Assembly (NCBI GenBank): GCA_963966185.1
Contig: CAWZYM010000188.1
Location: 127,501 to 191,500 of the forward strand
Reading direction: 5' to 3'
DNA: 64,000 bases
Source of the DNA: Rhabditoides inermis
Lineage: Eukaryota > Nematoda > Chromadorea > Rhabditida > Rhabditidae
The position numbers were made by a program, and so were the translations under genes. The first letter of the stretch is position 1; each line of letters starts with the position of its first letter. Of the stretch, positions 1 to 12,689 are shown one piece after another. The notes beneath the pieces are model-generated. The model saw nothing but the letters and a program-made list of their open reading frames with translations, ran no database searches and had not been told where the DNA came from.

Positions 1-160
1 TCCAGACCCCTGTCCACAGTGCAACGCTCAAATGGGACGGTGGGTTGATCAGGATCTGGTCAAATTGATTAATGATCTACGGATATAGTTTCATCTTCAC
101 TAAAAAGTAAACATATGACAACGTTTGTGAGACCCATTTATTAGACACACGAAAGAGCGT

Positions 161-598
161 TCAAGGATTGTACTCGATGGGGAGGTTCTTGCGGCGGACC
201 ATTCCGTCGCCCTGGAACCACTCGCGGCGGAAGGTCTTGGCGGCGCCGTCGGGGGTGTTGGTCCACTCGATGGTGATGCGGTCGTTGTTGGTGTCCTCCT
301 GACCGTACTGGAACGCGTCGCAAGAGACGGCCATCAGCACAGCCTCTTTGGGGTCGAGCACTCCGCACGGCGGGTCGACGCCGAGGCGCTTCATGTTGGT
401 CGTCTTGATGGCCCATCCGATGCGGCGACCTCCGGCGTTGGTGATCTGTAAAGACGAGAATTAGGATACTGTAGAATACAGTACTCGTCAACAACCCACC
501 TTGATGTGGTAGGTGTGCTTGTCATCGTAGGGGGCGTTGAAGACGATCTTGGTACCCGGCTGGGTGTTGATATCTCCGGGAGGGACGGACTGAGCCAT
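161..598 (-). CDS. msp: Major sperm protein, copy 1
   Basis: Two exons on the minus strand, 598-500 and 445-161, with a 54-bp intron that begins GTGGGT and ends TTTACAG. The product is 127 residues, the standard length of nematode MSP, starting [15 protein letters not shown] and ending LPIEYNP. MSP is the immunoglobulin-fold cytoskeletal protein that polymerises to drive amoeboid sperm crawling, and when released it also signals to oocytes. The start codon is the first ATG after a TATA-like element 33 bp upstream. An AATAAA (137-142, minus) lies about 20 bp past the stop. The protein is identical to those of the other two copies. Members of this large family usually differ by only a few residues, so a numbered symbol is not justified. 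Confidence 0.97.
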
Positions 599-630
599 GG
601 CGAATGGATGCCGGCAGTCCGCCGCGCCCG

Positions 631-640
631 CCTTTTATTC
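631..640 (-). promoter_or_regulatory. TATA-like box of MSP copy 1
   Basis: The minus-strand motif GAATAAAAGG lies 33 bp upstream of the MSP start and is preserved at the same place in all three copies, within a conserved block of roughly 150 bp. Its role as the core promoter is inferred from position and conservation. Confidence 0.5.
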
Positions 641-989
641 GCCCCTCCAGACATGCTAATCGGCGAGATGCGCGAATTAGCAAAGAGTTTGACTAATACA
701 CCATTCCTAATGAGATATGAAAACTAGAGTAATTTGCATATTCAAAATTCAGTTGATGTCCGATGAATCGGCAACCTTCGACTGACATCGTATACAACGT
801 CGTTCTACTCTGTCCGAGTACTGAGGGTTTCACTATCGTATGCAATTCATTAAGTCATATGATGTCGTTAAATGTGTCATTAACGCAAAAGGAACTGACT
901 CTGACAATTGTGAAAGATGATGCCATACTCATTTCAAGCAAACCGTGAAACGTATGATATTGGCACGAAGTGTGGTTTGAACGAGTCAG

Positions 990-1135
990 TCTCTCTCTCT
1001 CTCTCTCGCTCTCCTCTCTCTCCTCTCTCTCTCTCTCTCTATTCCCTTCTCTCTCTTACTCACTCCTTCTCTCTCCCTCTCTCTCTTTCTTTCTTCATCT
1101 CCCTTTTTTCTTTATCCTTTCTCTCCTTATTTACC
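990..1135. repeat. CT-rich low-complexity tract
   Basis: Imperfect CT/CTTT tract directly upstream of a cysteine-rich exon. It may have served as a polypyrimidine tract for the acceptor ending at 1176. Reading frames through it are artefacts. Confidence 0.8.
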
Positions 1136-1176
1136 TGTCCTCTCTCTTTCTCTCCCCTCTCAACCCTCCCTTCCAG

Positions 1177-1749
1177 AACCTCCGCAACTGCCAGTGCTCT
1201 ACCAACCAGGGCTGTCCGAATGGCGCCTCCTGTACGATGGGAACCTGTTACCTGTTGTGCGCCTAGTGAGTGGGCGGGGCTAGAGTGGGCGGGACCAGTG
1301 TTCGAATGGAGATCATAAAACGAGACCACACTGTCCACAACCAATCTGCCGAATTTCATGACATCAAAAGTAGTGATGTAATCGCACACATAACTATAAG
1401 TTCTGTTCAGTAACGATAACTCTTTTCCAGAACCAATTGGCCGATAGAATTATGATCGTAACAAATGTTCATATAACTACAGTGTATATCCAGTTTAGGA
1501 AGGAAACACCTGGGAAGCAACTTCCGGAATCATTTGTGTGACTGTTTCCCTTGCAGCAACGGCGCATCGGGCGGGTCGGCGCAGTGTGTGCGCTCTCTGT
1601 GCGTGTGTGCCAACGGAGCCAGCAGCAACGGAGCAGCCTGCCTCAAGGTTAAAGAAGATCACCGGGGAATAGATCTTATTAGATCCTTATTAGATTTTTT
1701 TTCCTCTCCACTTCTCCAGGATCACGATTTGTGCGCAAGCACGTTATGA
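1177..1749 (+). pseudogene. Cysteine-rich secreted-type gene, 5'-truncated copy
   Basis: Three exons join in phase: 1177-1265, 1557-1647 and 1720-1749, with donors GTGAGT and GTTAAA and acceptors TTGCAG and CTCCAG, ending in TGA. The encoded stretch is dense in cysteine and in NGAS repeats (CSTNQGCPNGASC, then CVRSLCVCANGASS). This suggests a small disulfide-rich secreted protein, possibly EB-module-like. No start codon or signal peptide lies upstream. The unit-2 copy has a further 5' cysteine exon at 12572-12655, and the matching 2.3 kb is absent here, so this copy appears truncated. I do not recognise the family firmly. Confidence 0.5.
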
Positions 1750-1895
1750 TAAACAAATTAACGATTTCTGCATCATGTCTATTGGGGAAACGCTGAAGAT
1801 TTGTTTTCGCATATTCCAAGTTGCGCTTTGCGCGCGATCAGTGCAAAACCGCCATGGCACGCGATTTGAACTGGAGAATTGGCGACAACTTTAGG

Positions 1896-2088
1896 ACGGA
1901 GTCCCGTACTGATCGCATCCATTCCGATCCATCGTACGCATTGCGTTCGTTTACGAAAAAAGGCTCTCAAATTTACAACTGTAGTTCAGTCAGGTCTTTC
2001 GGGTCAGAAATTTTAGAGCCTTTTTTTCGTAAACGAACGCAAAGCGTACGATGGCTCGGAATGGGTGCGATCAGTACGGGACTTCGTG
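1896..2088. repeat. Imperfect palindromic repeat (MITE-like)
   Basis: Two arms of about 75-80 bp, 1896-1974 and 2010-2088, are inverted copies of each other around a 35-bp centre. Both carry the block CGTTCGTTTACGAAAAAA or its complement. Unit 2 keeps only one arm, at about 15940-16012. Confidence 0.7.
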
Positions 2089-2089
2089 T

Positions 2090-2829
2090 AAGTTCGTGTT
2101 CTCGACTGCTCGGAGACGTCCCATATTCGCCTTTATCCGAAACACAACAGAGCAACCGCGTGAGTCAATGAAAAAAAAATGAAAAAAAACTATCACGTTT
2201 TAACCGTGTTGAAGAATTGGTTGGCCAAAAAAACTCTCAAATTGCCTATGCTGTCTGCGAAAGTAATATGTGCACTATGCGTGAAACGTAACAATTGTTT
2301 TGAAAGTATCACGTGTTTCACATAACATCAAGATCTCATTTCAAAATGAATTGTTAATGAAACGAACCATCTTTTTTTATTGAACAATGTTTCATGCTCA
2401 TGATATTACAAGATCTGGCGGGTGGACAATTGGAACGTTCTCATCAGGAATGATTTTGAAGAAAGCTGGAAGCGTACATTATAACACAATGTGTTATCAG
2501 TGTTCTTCAACGTGGCGTCAGAGCGTGGCTGTGTATTCGCTCGTTACTTTCAGTTTTGTTTCTGTCATGCTCTTACGTGCAACAATGTCATGTTTACACA
2601 ATTTTCGGATTAGGTTCATAAATCATAAATTCTTTTATTCTTGTTAATATTGGAAAATAAAACTCTATAATGTTATATATATGCTGATGACAACACTTTG
2701 ATAATTACGGTATCAAAATATTTAGATCTTCTTGAAACATTAAGGGTTACGGTAGGAGAATAATTTCACCTTTTTGCAAAAATAAGGGATACAGCAGGTT
2801 AATAATTTGTAATTCTGCCGAGCGCAGAC
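2090..2829. other. Spacer between cysteine-rich gene and receptor
   Basis: No convincing gene. A small open frame at 2387-2647 recurs in unit 2 at 16296-16520, but the two units are so similar here that shared openness is not evidence of coding, and the 3' ends differ. AT-rich otherwise. Confidence 0.5.
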
Positions 2830-4641
2830 CTAGTGTTGACGCATTGCAGGTGTTTGGGAGTTGTGCGAAGAGACTGTGGGAAGAGTCTGCCCGCTTTTCC
2901 AACTTCCTCGGATCTGATTGAACACCTGAACATTGTTGATGAAACATATTCTTTATTTGAATTCTACAAACCTCACTATTGCCGAGAATCGTAGATACGC
3001 CATTAGCCCCACAGTTGATACATAGTAGAATGGGAACAGATATATAGGCAATAGGTGCCGAGGCGCCTACAGTGGTTGTTCAAACGTTTTGCGAATCAAC
3101 AAAAATATTCACCTATGATGATGGGAAGAATTCGGAATCCTGTCCAAGCGAGAAGATAGACGGAGGAAATAACGCCGAATTGAAGGGCGTATCTAAGAAC
3201 ATTGTTGAGTGATTGAGAAGTTTAGAAAAGTGTGGAATACTTACCTGAACTCTTTGCGCCTCCGCTTCTCAATTGAATTGGATGACATACAGTTGACCAT
3301 AACTTTTCGATTCTTCTGCACATAGTGAAAAATCTGAAAAAAGAAGAAGAAAAAATGTGAAAAAAATTATTTTAAAAAAAATGTTGCACCTACACACAAA
3401 GTAGTGCAGCTGTTTTCGAGATATGTGAACGACATGGTCTCTCTCTCTCTCTCTCTCACTCTTTCAGCCTCACTCTAATATAGCACAGCGCTGCGAATAT
3501 GGATGTGGCAGTGTTAAGAGGGAGGTCGACAAAGTGATCCGATAAGTTCTCCATTCCCTCTATGGTAGTGTAAGAGTACGAGAAGACGTTGGGATCAATG
3601 GCGAATCTGAAGAAAGTGCGAGTGGAAAGTGTGTAGTGTCTAGTATCCGTTGTCTTTATCAACGTCACATTTCACAGAATTCTACCTCCATTTGTTTTGA
3701 TCGATTAAAGGGAGTGTACACTCTGAATTTCGAGGTTAAGTTAGCACCGGGATGTGAAAATATGAGAAAAATGATGCACTTTTGTCAAAACAACTATGTG
3801 TCGAAGATACCTAAAAGTCGATGAAAAATTCTGTTGAACATTGAAAATTGGCACCAATTGGCACCAATTTCTGCAATTTCACACGTTTTGCGCTCAATTT
3901 TCATCTATTTGCAGGCTTTTTCAGAAAATAGTTGTATTGACAAAAATACATAGTTTTTATCATATTTTCACATCCCGGTGCTAATTCCCCTTCGAAATTC
4001 AGAGTGTACACTCCCTTTAAAAAAACAATGATAATGTCTAATCAAAAACGCACTCACGCGCAGCACTGGGTAATATACTGCGACGTGACCGCCATGCCAA
4101 TAGAAATGGGGACGAGTGCTATGGTACACCGAATAGTGGTGTGAAGAGTGAAGATTCGCCGCGTAGGAAAACAGATCACAGTCAACCTGTGGCAATAACA
4201 CACATAAGATTCACACAAAACGACCTGTTCAAAGCCATGAGAATCTGTGATATGCTAATGTGATACCACAACATCATGAACATTGAGGAAAACAGTTTGT
4301 CGACGGTCGCCGTGCGCGATCCGAACAAGAAATCCTAAATGTTGTAAGTTACAGTATATTAACGTTAACAAAGTACATATTTACCTGTTTGATAATAGCC
4401 GGAACCAAGTAGATCAAGTTCAGTAACAACATGAGTATGTCGCTGAACAGATTCGACACGATAATGATGTAGATATGAACAAAGTTGGTCCGGCTGAAAC
4501 GTGTTTATGGCAAATACTGTTATAGTAGTCTTACTTCTTCCATACATGTTGAATCAGTCCATAGAGGGCCATTGAATTAATGGACAGCTCGCAAAGAATG
4601 AGAAGCCCGAGACAACCGGCGGCAACGAAGTGTTCCTCCAT
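2830..4641 (-). CDS. Srx-like 7TM chemoreceptor, unit 1
   Basis: Nine exons in phase give 315 residues: 4641-4535, 4493-4385, 4334-4225, 4186-4058, 3606-3474, 3333-3245, 3192-3113, 3066-2972 and 2925-2830. Seven hydrophobic segments are visible. Family-type features include an LNR motif after TM3 (LMALNRLTVICFP), a cysteine pair in the TM4 loop (QYITQCC), a basic loop before TM6 (EKRRRKEF) and a TM7 segment LLCINCGANGVSTILGN followed by a cytoplasmic tail. This is the layout of nematode serpentine receptors, closest by eye to the SRX/SRSX group, which act as G-protein-coupled chemosensory receptors. The last intron (2926-2971) could be read through, but the paralogue has stops there, which supports splicing. 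The gene is convergent with the cysteine-rich gene. Confidence 0.85.
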
Positions 4642-4823
4642 ACTGTAATACAGTAACCCATGATTCAAAAATGGTGAAAAAGTGTAAACTACAGTACTCG
4701 CAACGGTAGTTATTGCGATGTATGATACTGAAGGGAGCTTTAGATATGTGTTGGTTATATACATACCTATATACGGGTGATCAAATGATTAATCCGGCTG
4801 CTGAGAAGAGCAGGAAGAAATGA

Positions 4824-4843
4824 CTTTCTCTCTCTCTCTCCCG

Positions 4844-4878
<35 letters not shown>

Positions 4879-4953
4879 TCTCTCTTCTCTCTCTCTCTCT
4901 CTCTCTCTCCCGCTCTCTCTCTCTCTCCCGCTCTCTCTCTCTCTTCTCTCTCT

Positions 4954-5006
<53 letters not shown>

Positions 5007-5046
5007 GCTCTCTCTCTCTCCCGCTCTCTCTCTCTCTTCTCTCTCT

Positions 5047-5099
<53 letters not shown>

Positions 5100-5139
5100 G
5101 CTCTCTCTCTCTCCCGCTCTCTCTCTCTCTTCTCTCTCT

Positions 5140-5192
<53 letters not shown>

Positions 5193-5252
5193 GCTCTCTC
5201 TCTCTCCCGCTCTCTCTCTCTCTTCTCTCTTCTCTCTCTTCTCTCTCTCTCC
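4824..5252. repeat. Higher-order CT/CCCGCT satellite
   Basis: CT tract punctuated by CCCGCT and TTCT variants. A block of roughly 95 bp is repeated three to four times, so it is a minisatellite built on a dinucleotide. It lies about 180 bp upstream of the Srx-like start. Unit 2 has only a short CT-rich remnant at about 18507-18555, so the array expanded in unit 1 after the duplication. Long frames on both strands are artefacts. Confidence 0.9.
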
Positions 5253-5561
5253 TCCCTTCTTCGCAGCTTTTGTAAAGTTGTGAAAACATGAATTGTGCTC
5301 ATTGGTTACACACATCTTTTTTCCGCGAATCAGATTGCATACACTGCAACTTGCTTTGCATATTGCTTATAAAAAATTTCACGCTCAAGTGAGTTCCTTT
5401 TTTAAAAAAAACGCTTGAGTAATTACGTTAAATACTGGATAGTTTTCTATTCATCTACATAGGTATTCATAATTTTATATGAATACTTATGAATAAAGAT
5501 CATCATCAAAAACGTTGCTGCAGTTGTGAAATGAAACAAAAAAATCGACAAATGCCCCTTA

Positions 5562-6373
5562 GGGGCCCGACATACTTTGTAGCGCGTGCGATTCGCCAGC
5601 GCGCGCGATTTTAAATTAGCCGAGCTACATTTCAAAAGTCGACAGCGAAGAGGCGCTGGCTACAACTGATGCGCTGGCTACAAAAAGTAGCAGAGGAGCT
5701 AGCGACAATATGAATTAAGCGCGTCTTGAACGAACATTGACGCACGATCGTTGTGCGCAATCTCACTTGAGGAATATGGTGAGTCTGTACTGAGAAGTGA
5801 TTGGGGCGCGATGAGTCCCAGAATGTTGAATCCGAGGTGTAAGACGAGTGTGTAGGTCATCAAACTCGTGCGGGTACAGCCTCGTATACGACAAAAGGTT
5901 CTGCGGATTGGTGCTTGCCAAATAGCTGGCCATTGTCATGTGCCTCTGATCGAGAAGTGGCTCATGTGCCTCAGACACATACACTCGTCTCGGTTCTTTT
6001 TCCATATCATCAATAATTTCTTTCACAATTGCACAAACGAGTTCAAAGTAAGCATCTTCATCCATTTCAACTCCTAAAAACAATGTTTGAAGTAAACAAC
6101 AACAAAAACTGAATAAAAATAAATGTTGAAACGATTAAACCAGTGTAATCGCCTGGCGAATTGTCGCCACGCTAACAGTGAATTACGCGAGCGACTTTAC
6201 TGGCGACTTTGTAGCTGGCTACTTTTCTCATTGTAGCCGGCTACAATTCGCGCGCGAGTATGTGCTGGCTACTTTGAAAGTCGCCAGTGCACTTTGCGCG
6301 AGCTACAATGCTGGCGACTTTTACACAGAGAGAGGTGGCGAATCGCACGCGCTACAAAAGTATGTCGGGCCCC
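5562..6373. mobile_element. Harbinger-type TIR element, internally deleted
   Basis: The ends are inverted copies: GGGGCCCGACATACTTT on the left, and its complement on the right with one extra base. The similarity extends about 40 bp inward to GCGATTCGCC. The flanking trinucleotides are TTA and TAA, close to the TWA target preference of PIF/Harbinger elements. Subterminal regions carry many copies of short motifs such as GCTGGCTAC and TGGCGAC in both orientations, as transposase binding sites often do. Unit 2 has the unoccupied site near 18785-18802. The inside holds one transposase-like exon, so the element is a deletion derivative. Confidence 0.8.
5763..6065 (-). pseudogene. N-terminal remnant of Harbinger-like transposase
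   Basis: The frame starts MDEDAYFELVCAIV and includes FDDLHTRLTPRIQ and HRAPITSQYRLTIFLK. The latter resembles the conserved lead-in to the DDE nuclease domain of PIF/Harbinger transposases (typically an R-x-P-I motif, then an L-x-x-x-L-x-Y-L-A helix). An acceptor-like TTTTTAG precedes it and a GTGAGA donor-like site follows the last lysine codon, so this is probably one exon of a larger gene. The nuclease exons are missing. Family assignment is an inference from motif shape and from the flanking inverted repeats. Confidence 0.55.
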
Positions 6374-6376
6374 TAA

Positions 6377-6834
6377 CATTGGCTGATCGAATTTCGTCAC
6401 AATAACATTCATTAACGATAAGTTACACAAAAAGTGAACGTAAGACGTAGCCAACGACTTCAAAATGAAAAAAAAGATTGCATAACAATACTAAAAAAGT
6501 TGGTAATTTTTGGGTTGCTAACATTATTTTCAAATTGTACGAAATCATGTGTTGTTCAGGAAGAACTATTCAGTGATTCCCTTCATATACTTACCGACGC
6601 GATATCACGCAGAAGTAGACTCGGAATCACTCTACGAAAACAGTTATCAATCTGACAAACATATCCAGGATCTCAGCATATCTCACTGTTCATTTCCTTT
6701 ATTATACTATTACATGACATTTGGGAGATGCATGTGACAATTTCCGAGTAACCTTCCCGGGTCCCGGCTCACGCTATATCAAGTGGTCAACGGTGTTGTA
6801 ATCTCCTCACGAAACAAAAAAAAGCTCAAACATC
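6377..6834. other. Spacer
   Basis: Sequence shared with unit 2 (about 18800-19615), where CAC repeats interrupt it. No gene seen. Confidence 0.5.
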
Positions 6835-7305
6835 ATATAGACGGTTTGGATCCTATATGCCATCCGTGACATTTCACTTGTTATGCAGGTTTGTGCACCA
6901 CAACGTGTATGTCTTCATAAATCCAAAACGCTTTCATGACTAGGAATCGAACCCATGGACAGATCGCAACGACTGTGCGCTGGCGGCGCACACTACCACT
7001 GCGCCATAGAGGCAGTGCATAGAAGATCGAAGAGAGAGATCATCTAGCTCCACTGGTCTCTTCAGTGTACAATGATGAGTGATAACGCGCAAACATATAT
7101 TTGAAATTTAATGTCCACTCAGTATGAGCCTCAATGGCGCAGCGGTATAGCGCGCCGACAGTGGGCAACCGCTGTGTGCTGACCACGGGTTCGATTCCTT
7201 CTCGTGAAAGCGTTTTGGATATTTGAAGACCTTCATGTTGTGTTGCACAAAACTGCACGACACGTGAAATGTTACGGATGGCATATAGGATTCAAACCGA
7301 CTATA
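6835..7305. mobile_element. Inverted pair of tRNA-like sequences (foldback element)
   Basis: The outer arms are inverted copies (TATAGACGGTTTGGATCC on the left, its near complement on the right), with CATATAGG and CATCCGT blocks further in. Inside lie two tRNA-like segments in opposite orientation: minus strand about 7017-6940, plus strand about 7129-7202. Each has a box A (TGGCGCAGTGGTAG or TGGCGCAGCGGTATAG) and a box B (GGTTCGATTCC), but no pairing acceptor stem, so they are not functional tRNAs. The two are arranged head to head with their 3' tails forming the element ends. Unit 2 lacks the whole block near 19616-19630. Confidence 0.75.
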
Positions 7306-7871
7306 GACGTTTATGTGATGAAATGCAGTGTGATGAAAAAAAATACAGTTTTGTAGGGAGTCGTGAGAAAGCTTGTACAGAGCAGGAGACGTTACCGCTC
7401 GCGTCAGGCAATCAGATGCGAGATGATTAGAACATTTCTCATTTGATCCTATCAAGAAATCAAAAAAATATTTTCTGCTGTCAGAGAACTACCGGTGAAC
7501 GATTGGCACATGATGTTCTTCCATTGGACCTAACCTTTTTGTATTTGTTACATTTCGAAAATAGGTTTGTTATTTTTTTCCTCAGAGTTGCCACTGATAC
7601 TTCAGCGTCCACAGTGATAAATTCTACACTTTGAATTCTCACGACAATGCACCTTCATAAGACATTCTGCCGTTTCCGCAACAAATGTCACTCATGTGAA
7701 TCGGTACGTGCTATACTTCTATTCACGGTCAATTCCACATAGTAAATATCACGCAGGAGTTACTGGTATTATAGATAGTATGTACATGTATGTACCTACT
7801 GACTACATTCTAGTGTTCTTCATAATCCGTGCAAATGTTATGTATTTCGTATCGTATGAACACTTGGCTTG

Positions 7872-8008
7872 ATTGTGCGTTAGGGGGACCAACGAACCAA
7901 CGCCCATTACATAAACATGACACAAAAAAGTATCATATTATATTTATACTTCATTGGTGTCATGTTTATGTATTAGGCGTTGGTTCGTTGGTACCCCCAA
8001 CGCACAAT
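7872..8008. repeat. Hairpin MITE-like repeat
   Basis: Two arms of about 50 bp, each containing CCAACGAACCAACGCC or its complement and ACATAAACATGACAC, flank a short AT-rich centre. It is preserved in unit 2 at 20179-20315, so it predates the duplication. Confidence 0.8.
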
Positions 8009-8384
8009 AGCATGTTTTCTATTATATTTATACTTTCGGAAATACAAGAGGACGCGTTCTGGTCGAGTGAAGACGTCTAGAAGCAGAGTCTGAGGAAACT
8101 GATCAACGCAGGAGAGGAAGCGGAGCGTTATTGCTCGAAAAATCGCACAAAGTGTCTCCCTCCGCCGAGTGAATTTCTTGAATCGGGGGGATACCTTTAC
8201 CTTTTACTGTCTCTCTCACTAGGGTTCGCTTAAACTGTCTATTCGCTCAGTGTGGGAGGGTATATCGTACCAAGCGTGCATTGAGCCAGAAATTCCTTCT
8301 TTTTTTAAGTTCAAAACGGAACTGCGGACAAAGCAGATTTAATACTGCCAAGTAGGAAATTGAAATGACGGCAATTAGGAATTC

Positions 8385-8480
8385 GCACCACGCACCACCA
8401 CACCACCGCACCACTACACCACCACACCACCGCACCACTACACCACCACACCATCGCACCACGCTTCATCGCACCACCCA
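8385..8480. repeat. CAC/ACC-rich minisatellite
   Basis: Repeats of CACCACACCACCG and close variants. There is no counterpart at the same position in unit 2, where a similar but inverted array sits elsewhere (19076-19402). Confidence 0.8.
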
Positions 8481-9179
8481 TAGGTTTGTTTCAAATTGAT
8501 GTTGCTTGATTTCAGAAGTAATATTGTTGTTGACCTAAATCTAAAGACGATTCGAAAGACGGAACTAACTTCGTGGCGGGACCATTTCGATCATGTTTAT
8601 GGTTTGGCATTCAATTCATGTCTTCACTTGATTGCATGCCACTGTTCTGCCTATGTATATGTTTGATTTACTATTCATGGTTTATGATAAGTTTGTATAC
8701 AAACTATGATAAATTTACTATTCACGTATATATTACTGTCATATGAGCACTGATTAACACTGCGTATTTCTTTATGTTTGTGAAATGACTTCACTCACAT
8801 GGTTGCGAAAAACCGTTACACGCGGCGTTCAGAATGAAGTTTGAATTATCTAAAAGTAATAGCCCCCACTTTATTTATTCATTTATATTTCATTGAATGT
8901 GTACAACTTCTAACGTGCCTACCTTACTGACAAAGACTAATTGGATTGACTACTGACAAGGCCTAAGATTGACTACTGAGGTAAATAATATACATGAAAG
9001 ATAATGAATTTACTATTCACATATATAATCCATTCGAACAATATGTATCATTTGCATGTTATTATGTATATGTCTTTCCTATGTCCCGATTTTCCTTTAG
9101 ATCGTTTCTCGTATGTTCGACGTGTTTCGTATATATTCGATTATTTTCGCTTTAATATAAATGTTGCATATAGAATATA

Positions 9180-11141
<1,962 letters not shown>

Positions 11142-11755
11142 TTTGGACTTTTTTGATATGTTTTTTTCTCTTCATTTTCTGTGGTTGTAATGTTAGCATT
11201 ATTGCTATTCTTTATTTTTAAAAACGTTTTACGTTTTGTAGTACTTTTTTCGACGGCTGCAGATCTCCAGCACTCTATAGAGAATACTTTACACTTCACA
11301 GAATACCAGAATACACGTTCATTGTTTTTAGATTGCGGATTACGGATTACGGTACATACCCTTCTAGCTTCTAGTGAAATTTAGGGTTATGGTATATGAA
11401 AGGTAAAAGAAAAATTCAACCTTATTGCAATATTACATGTTGAAGACGACAAAGTTCATTAGCAAAGCCAAATTTGAGCGGATTCTGAACTATTTGAACC
11501 TGCGAATCGTTGCTTTCATAGGGCTCGAGTTCTTTCATCTAGATTTTCTATAGTATAGCATGATTATCGTTTGATTATCGATTTTCAGGCCTCCGAATTC
11601 AGACAGTTTTGTACGTTTGAAAAAAGACGCTCACTCTGATGATACAATGCGCATCGACTCTTCAATTTCACAGTCACTCAATGAATTCCTGTATAGTAAA
11701 GAACAACAAGATTAACAAGAGCACAACAAGAGAACAACAATAGTATGAAGACATC
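11142..11755. other. Unit 1 to MSP2 junction spacer
   Basis: No gene seen. Bases from about 11490 onward match 25685-25950, the corresponding junction before MSP3. Bases 11142-11489 match 23032-23368. Confidence 0.6.
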
Positions 11756-11780
11756 TTTTATTCGAGACACGAAAGAACGT

Positions 11781-12218
11781 TCAAGGGTTGTACTCGATGG
11801 GGAGGTTCTTGCGGCGGACCATTCCGTCGCCCTGGAACCACTCGCGGCGGAAGGTCTTGGCGGCGCCGTCGGGGGTGTTGGTCCACTCGATGGTGATGCG
11901 ATCGTTGTTGGTGTCCTCCTGACCGTACTGGAACGCGTCGCAAGAGACGGCCATCAGCACAGCCTCCTTGGGGTCGAGCACTCCGCACGGCGGGTCGACG
12001 CCGAGGCGCTTCATGTTGGTCGTCTTGATGGCCCATCCGATGCGGCGACCTCCGGCGTTGGTGATCTGTAAAGACGAGAGTTAGGGTACTGTAGAATACA
12101 GTAGACGTCGACAACCCACCTTAATGTGGTAGGTGTGCTTGTCATCGTAGGGGGCGTTGAAGACGATCTTGGTACCCGGCTGGGTGTTGATATCTCCGGG
12201 AGGGACGGACTGAGCCAT
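11781..12218 (-). CDS. msp: Major sperm protein, copy 2
   Basis: Exons 12218-12120 and 12065-11781, with a 54-bp intron at exactly the same codon boundary as the other copies. The 127-residue product is identical to copies 1 and 3, and exon differences are silent (for example ATT for ATC just before the intron). An AATAAA lies at 11757-11762 (minus), about 20 bp after the stop. The intron is slightly diverged but keeps the TACTGT..ACAGTA palindrome seen in all three. Identity at protein level with silent change suggests purifying selection or gene conversion. Confidence 0.97.
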
Positions 12219-12250
12219 GGCGAATGGATGCCGGAAGCCCGCCCCGCCCG

Positions 12251-12260
12251 CCTTTTATTC
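12251..12260 (-). promoter_or_regulatory. TATA-like box of MSP copy 2
   Basis: Same motif and same 33-bp spacing to the start codon as in copies 1 and 3. Confidence 0.5.
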
Positions 12261-12440
12261 GCCCCTCCAGACATGCTAATCGGCGAGTGGCGCGAATTAG
12301 CAAAGAGTTTGACTAATACACCATTCCTAATGAGATATGAAAACTAGAGTAATTTGCATATTCAAAATTCAGTTGCTGCCCGATGAATCGCCAACCTTCG
12401 ACTGACATCGTATACAACGTCGTTCTTCTCTGTCCAAGTG

Positions 12441-12443
<3 letters not shown>

Positions 12444-12491
<48 letters not shown>

Positions 12492-12540
12492 CGAGAGAGA
12501 GAGAGAGATGAAGGAGAGAGAGAGAGAGAGAGAGAGAGAT
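12444..12540. repeat. GA-rich tract
   Basis: GA dinucleotide tract with minor interruptions, just upstream of the cysteine-rich exon at 12572. It marks the left edge of the segment missing from unit 1. Confidence 0.85.
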
Positions 12541-12689
12541 CCCTTGTTGAGACGGTTCTCCCGCCAACCAGGCCTGTGGTACGAACAACGCCTGTCCGTC
12601 TGTCAATGGGTGCTATAATGGAGTCTGCTGTCCCATGCAGTGTCCACAGAGACAGGTAATCGATAATCGATCGATAAGCAATCAATAAT

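Larger units (their letters stand above)
7306..9179. other. Intergenic spacer upstream of Sre-like gene
   Basis: Collinear with unit 2 (about 19620-21229) apart from local repeats. It holds the hairpin repeat at 7872-8008 and a CAC-rich tract at 8385-8480. No coding sequence is supported. Confidence 0.5.

Noticed and set aside
141..494. Alternative-frame ORFs over the MSP genes (also 11745-12114 and 25948-26280)
   Set aside because: They arise from the biased codon use of the real MSP exons and run across the MSP intron; no independent support.
2387..2647. Small ORF conserved between units 1 and 2 (16296-16520)
   Set aside because: The entire region is near-identical at DNA level, so openness is not independent, and the C-terminal part differs through a small deletion.
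2747..2947. Read-through of the last Srx-like intron, giving a longer tail
   Set aside because: The unit-2 paralogue has stops in that intron while the spliced tail is conserved in both copies.
4767..5315. Long overlapping Arg/Glu-rich and Ser/Leu-rich frames on both strands
   Set aside because: They are translations of a CT/GA satellite, which is open in several frames at once; there are no start context, splice or homology signals.
6940..7202. Two tRNA genes
   Set aside because: A and B boxes are present, but the acceptor stems do not pair and the anticodon arms are poor. They are better explained as parts of a mobile element.
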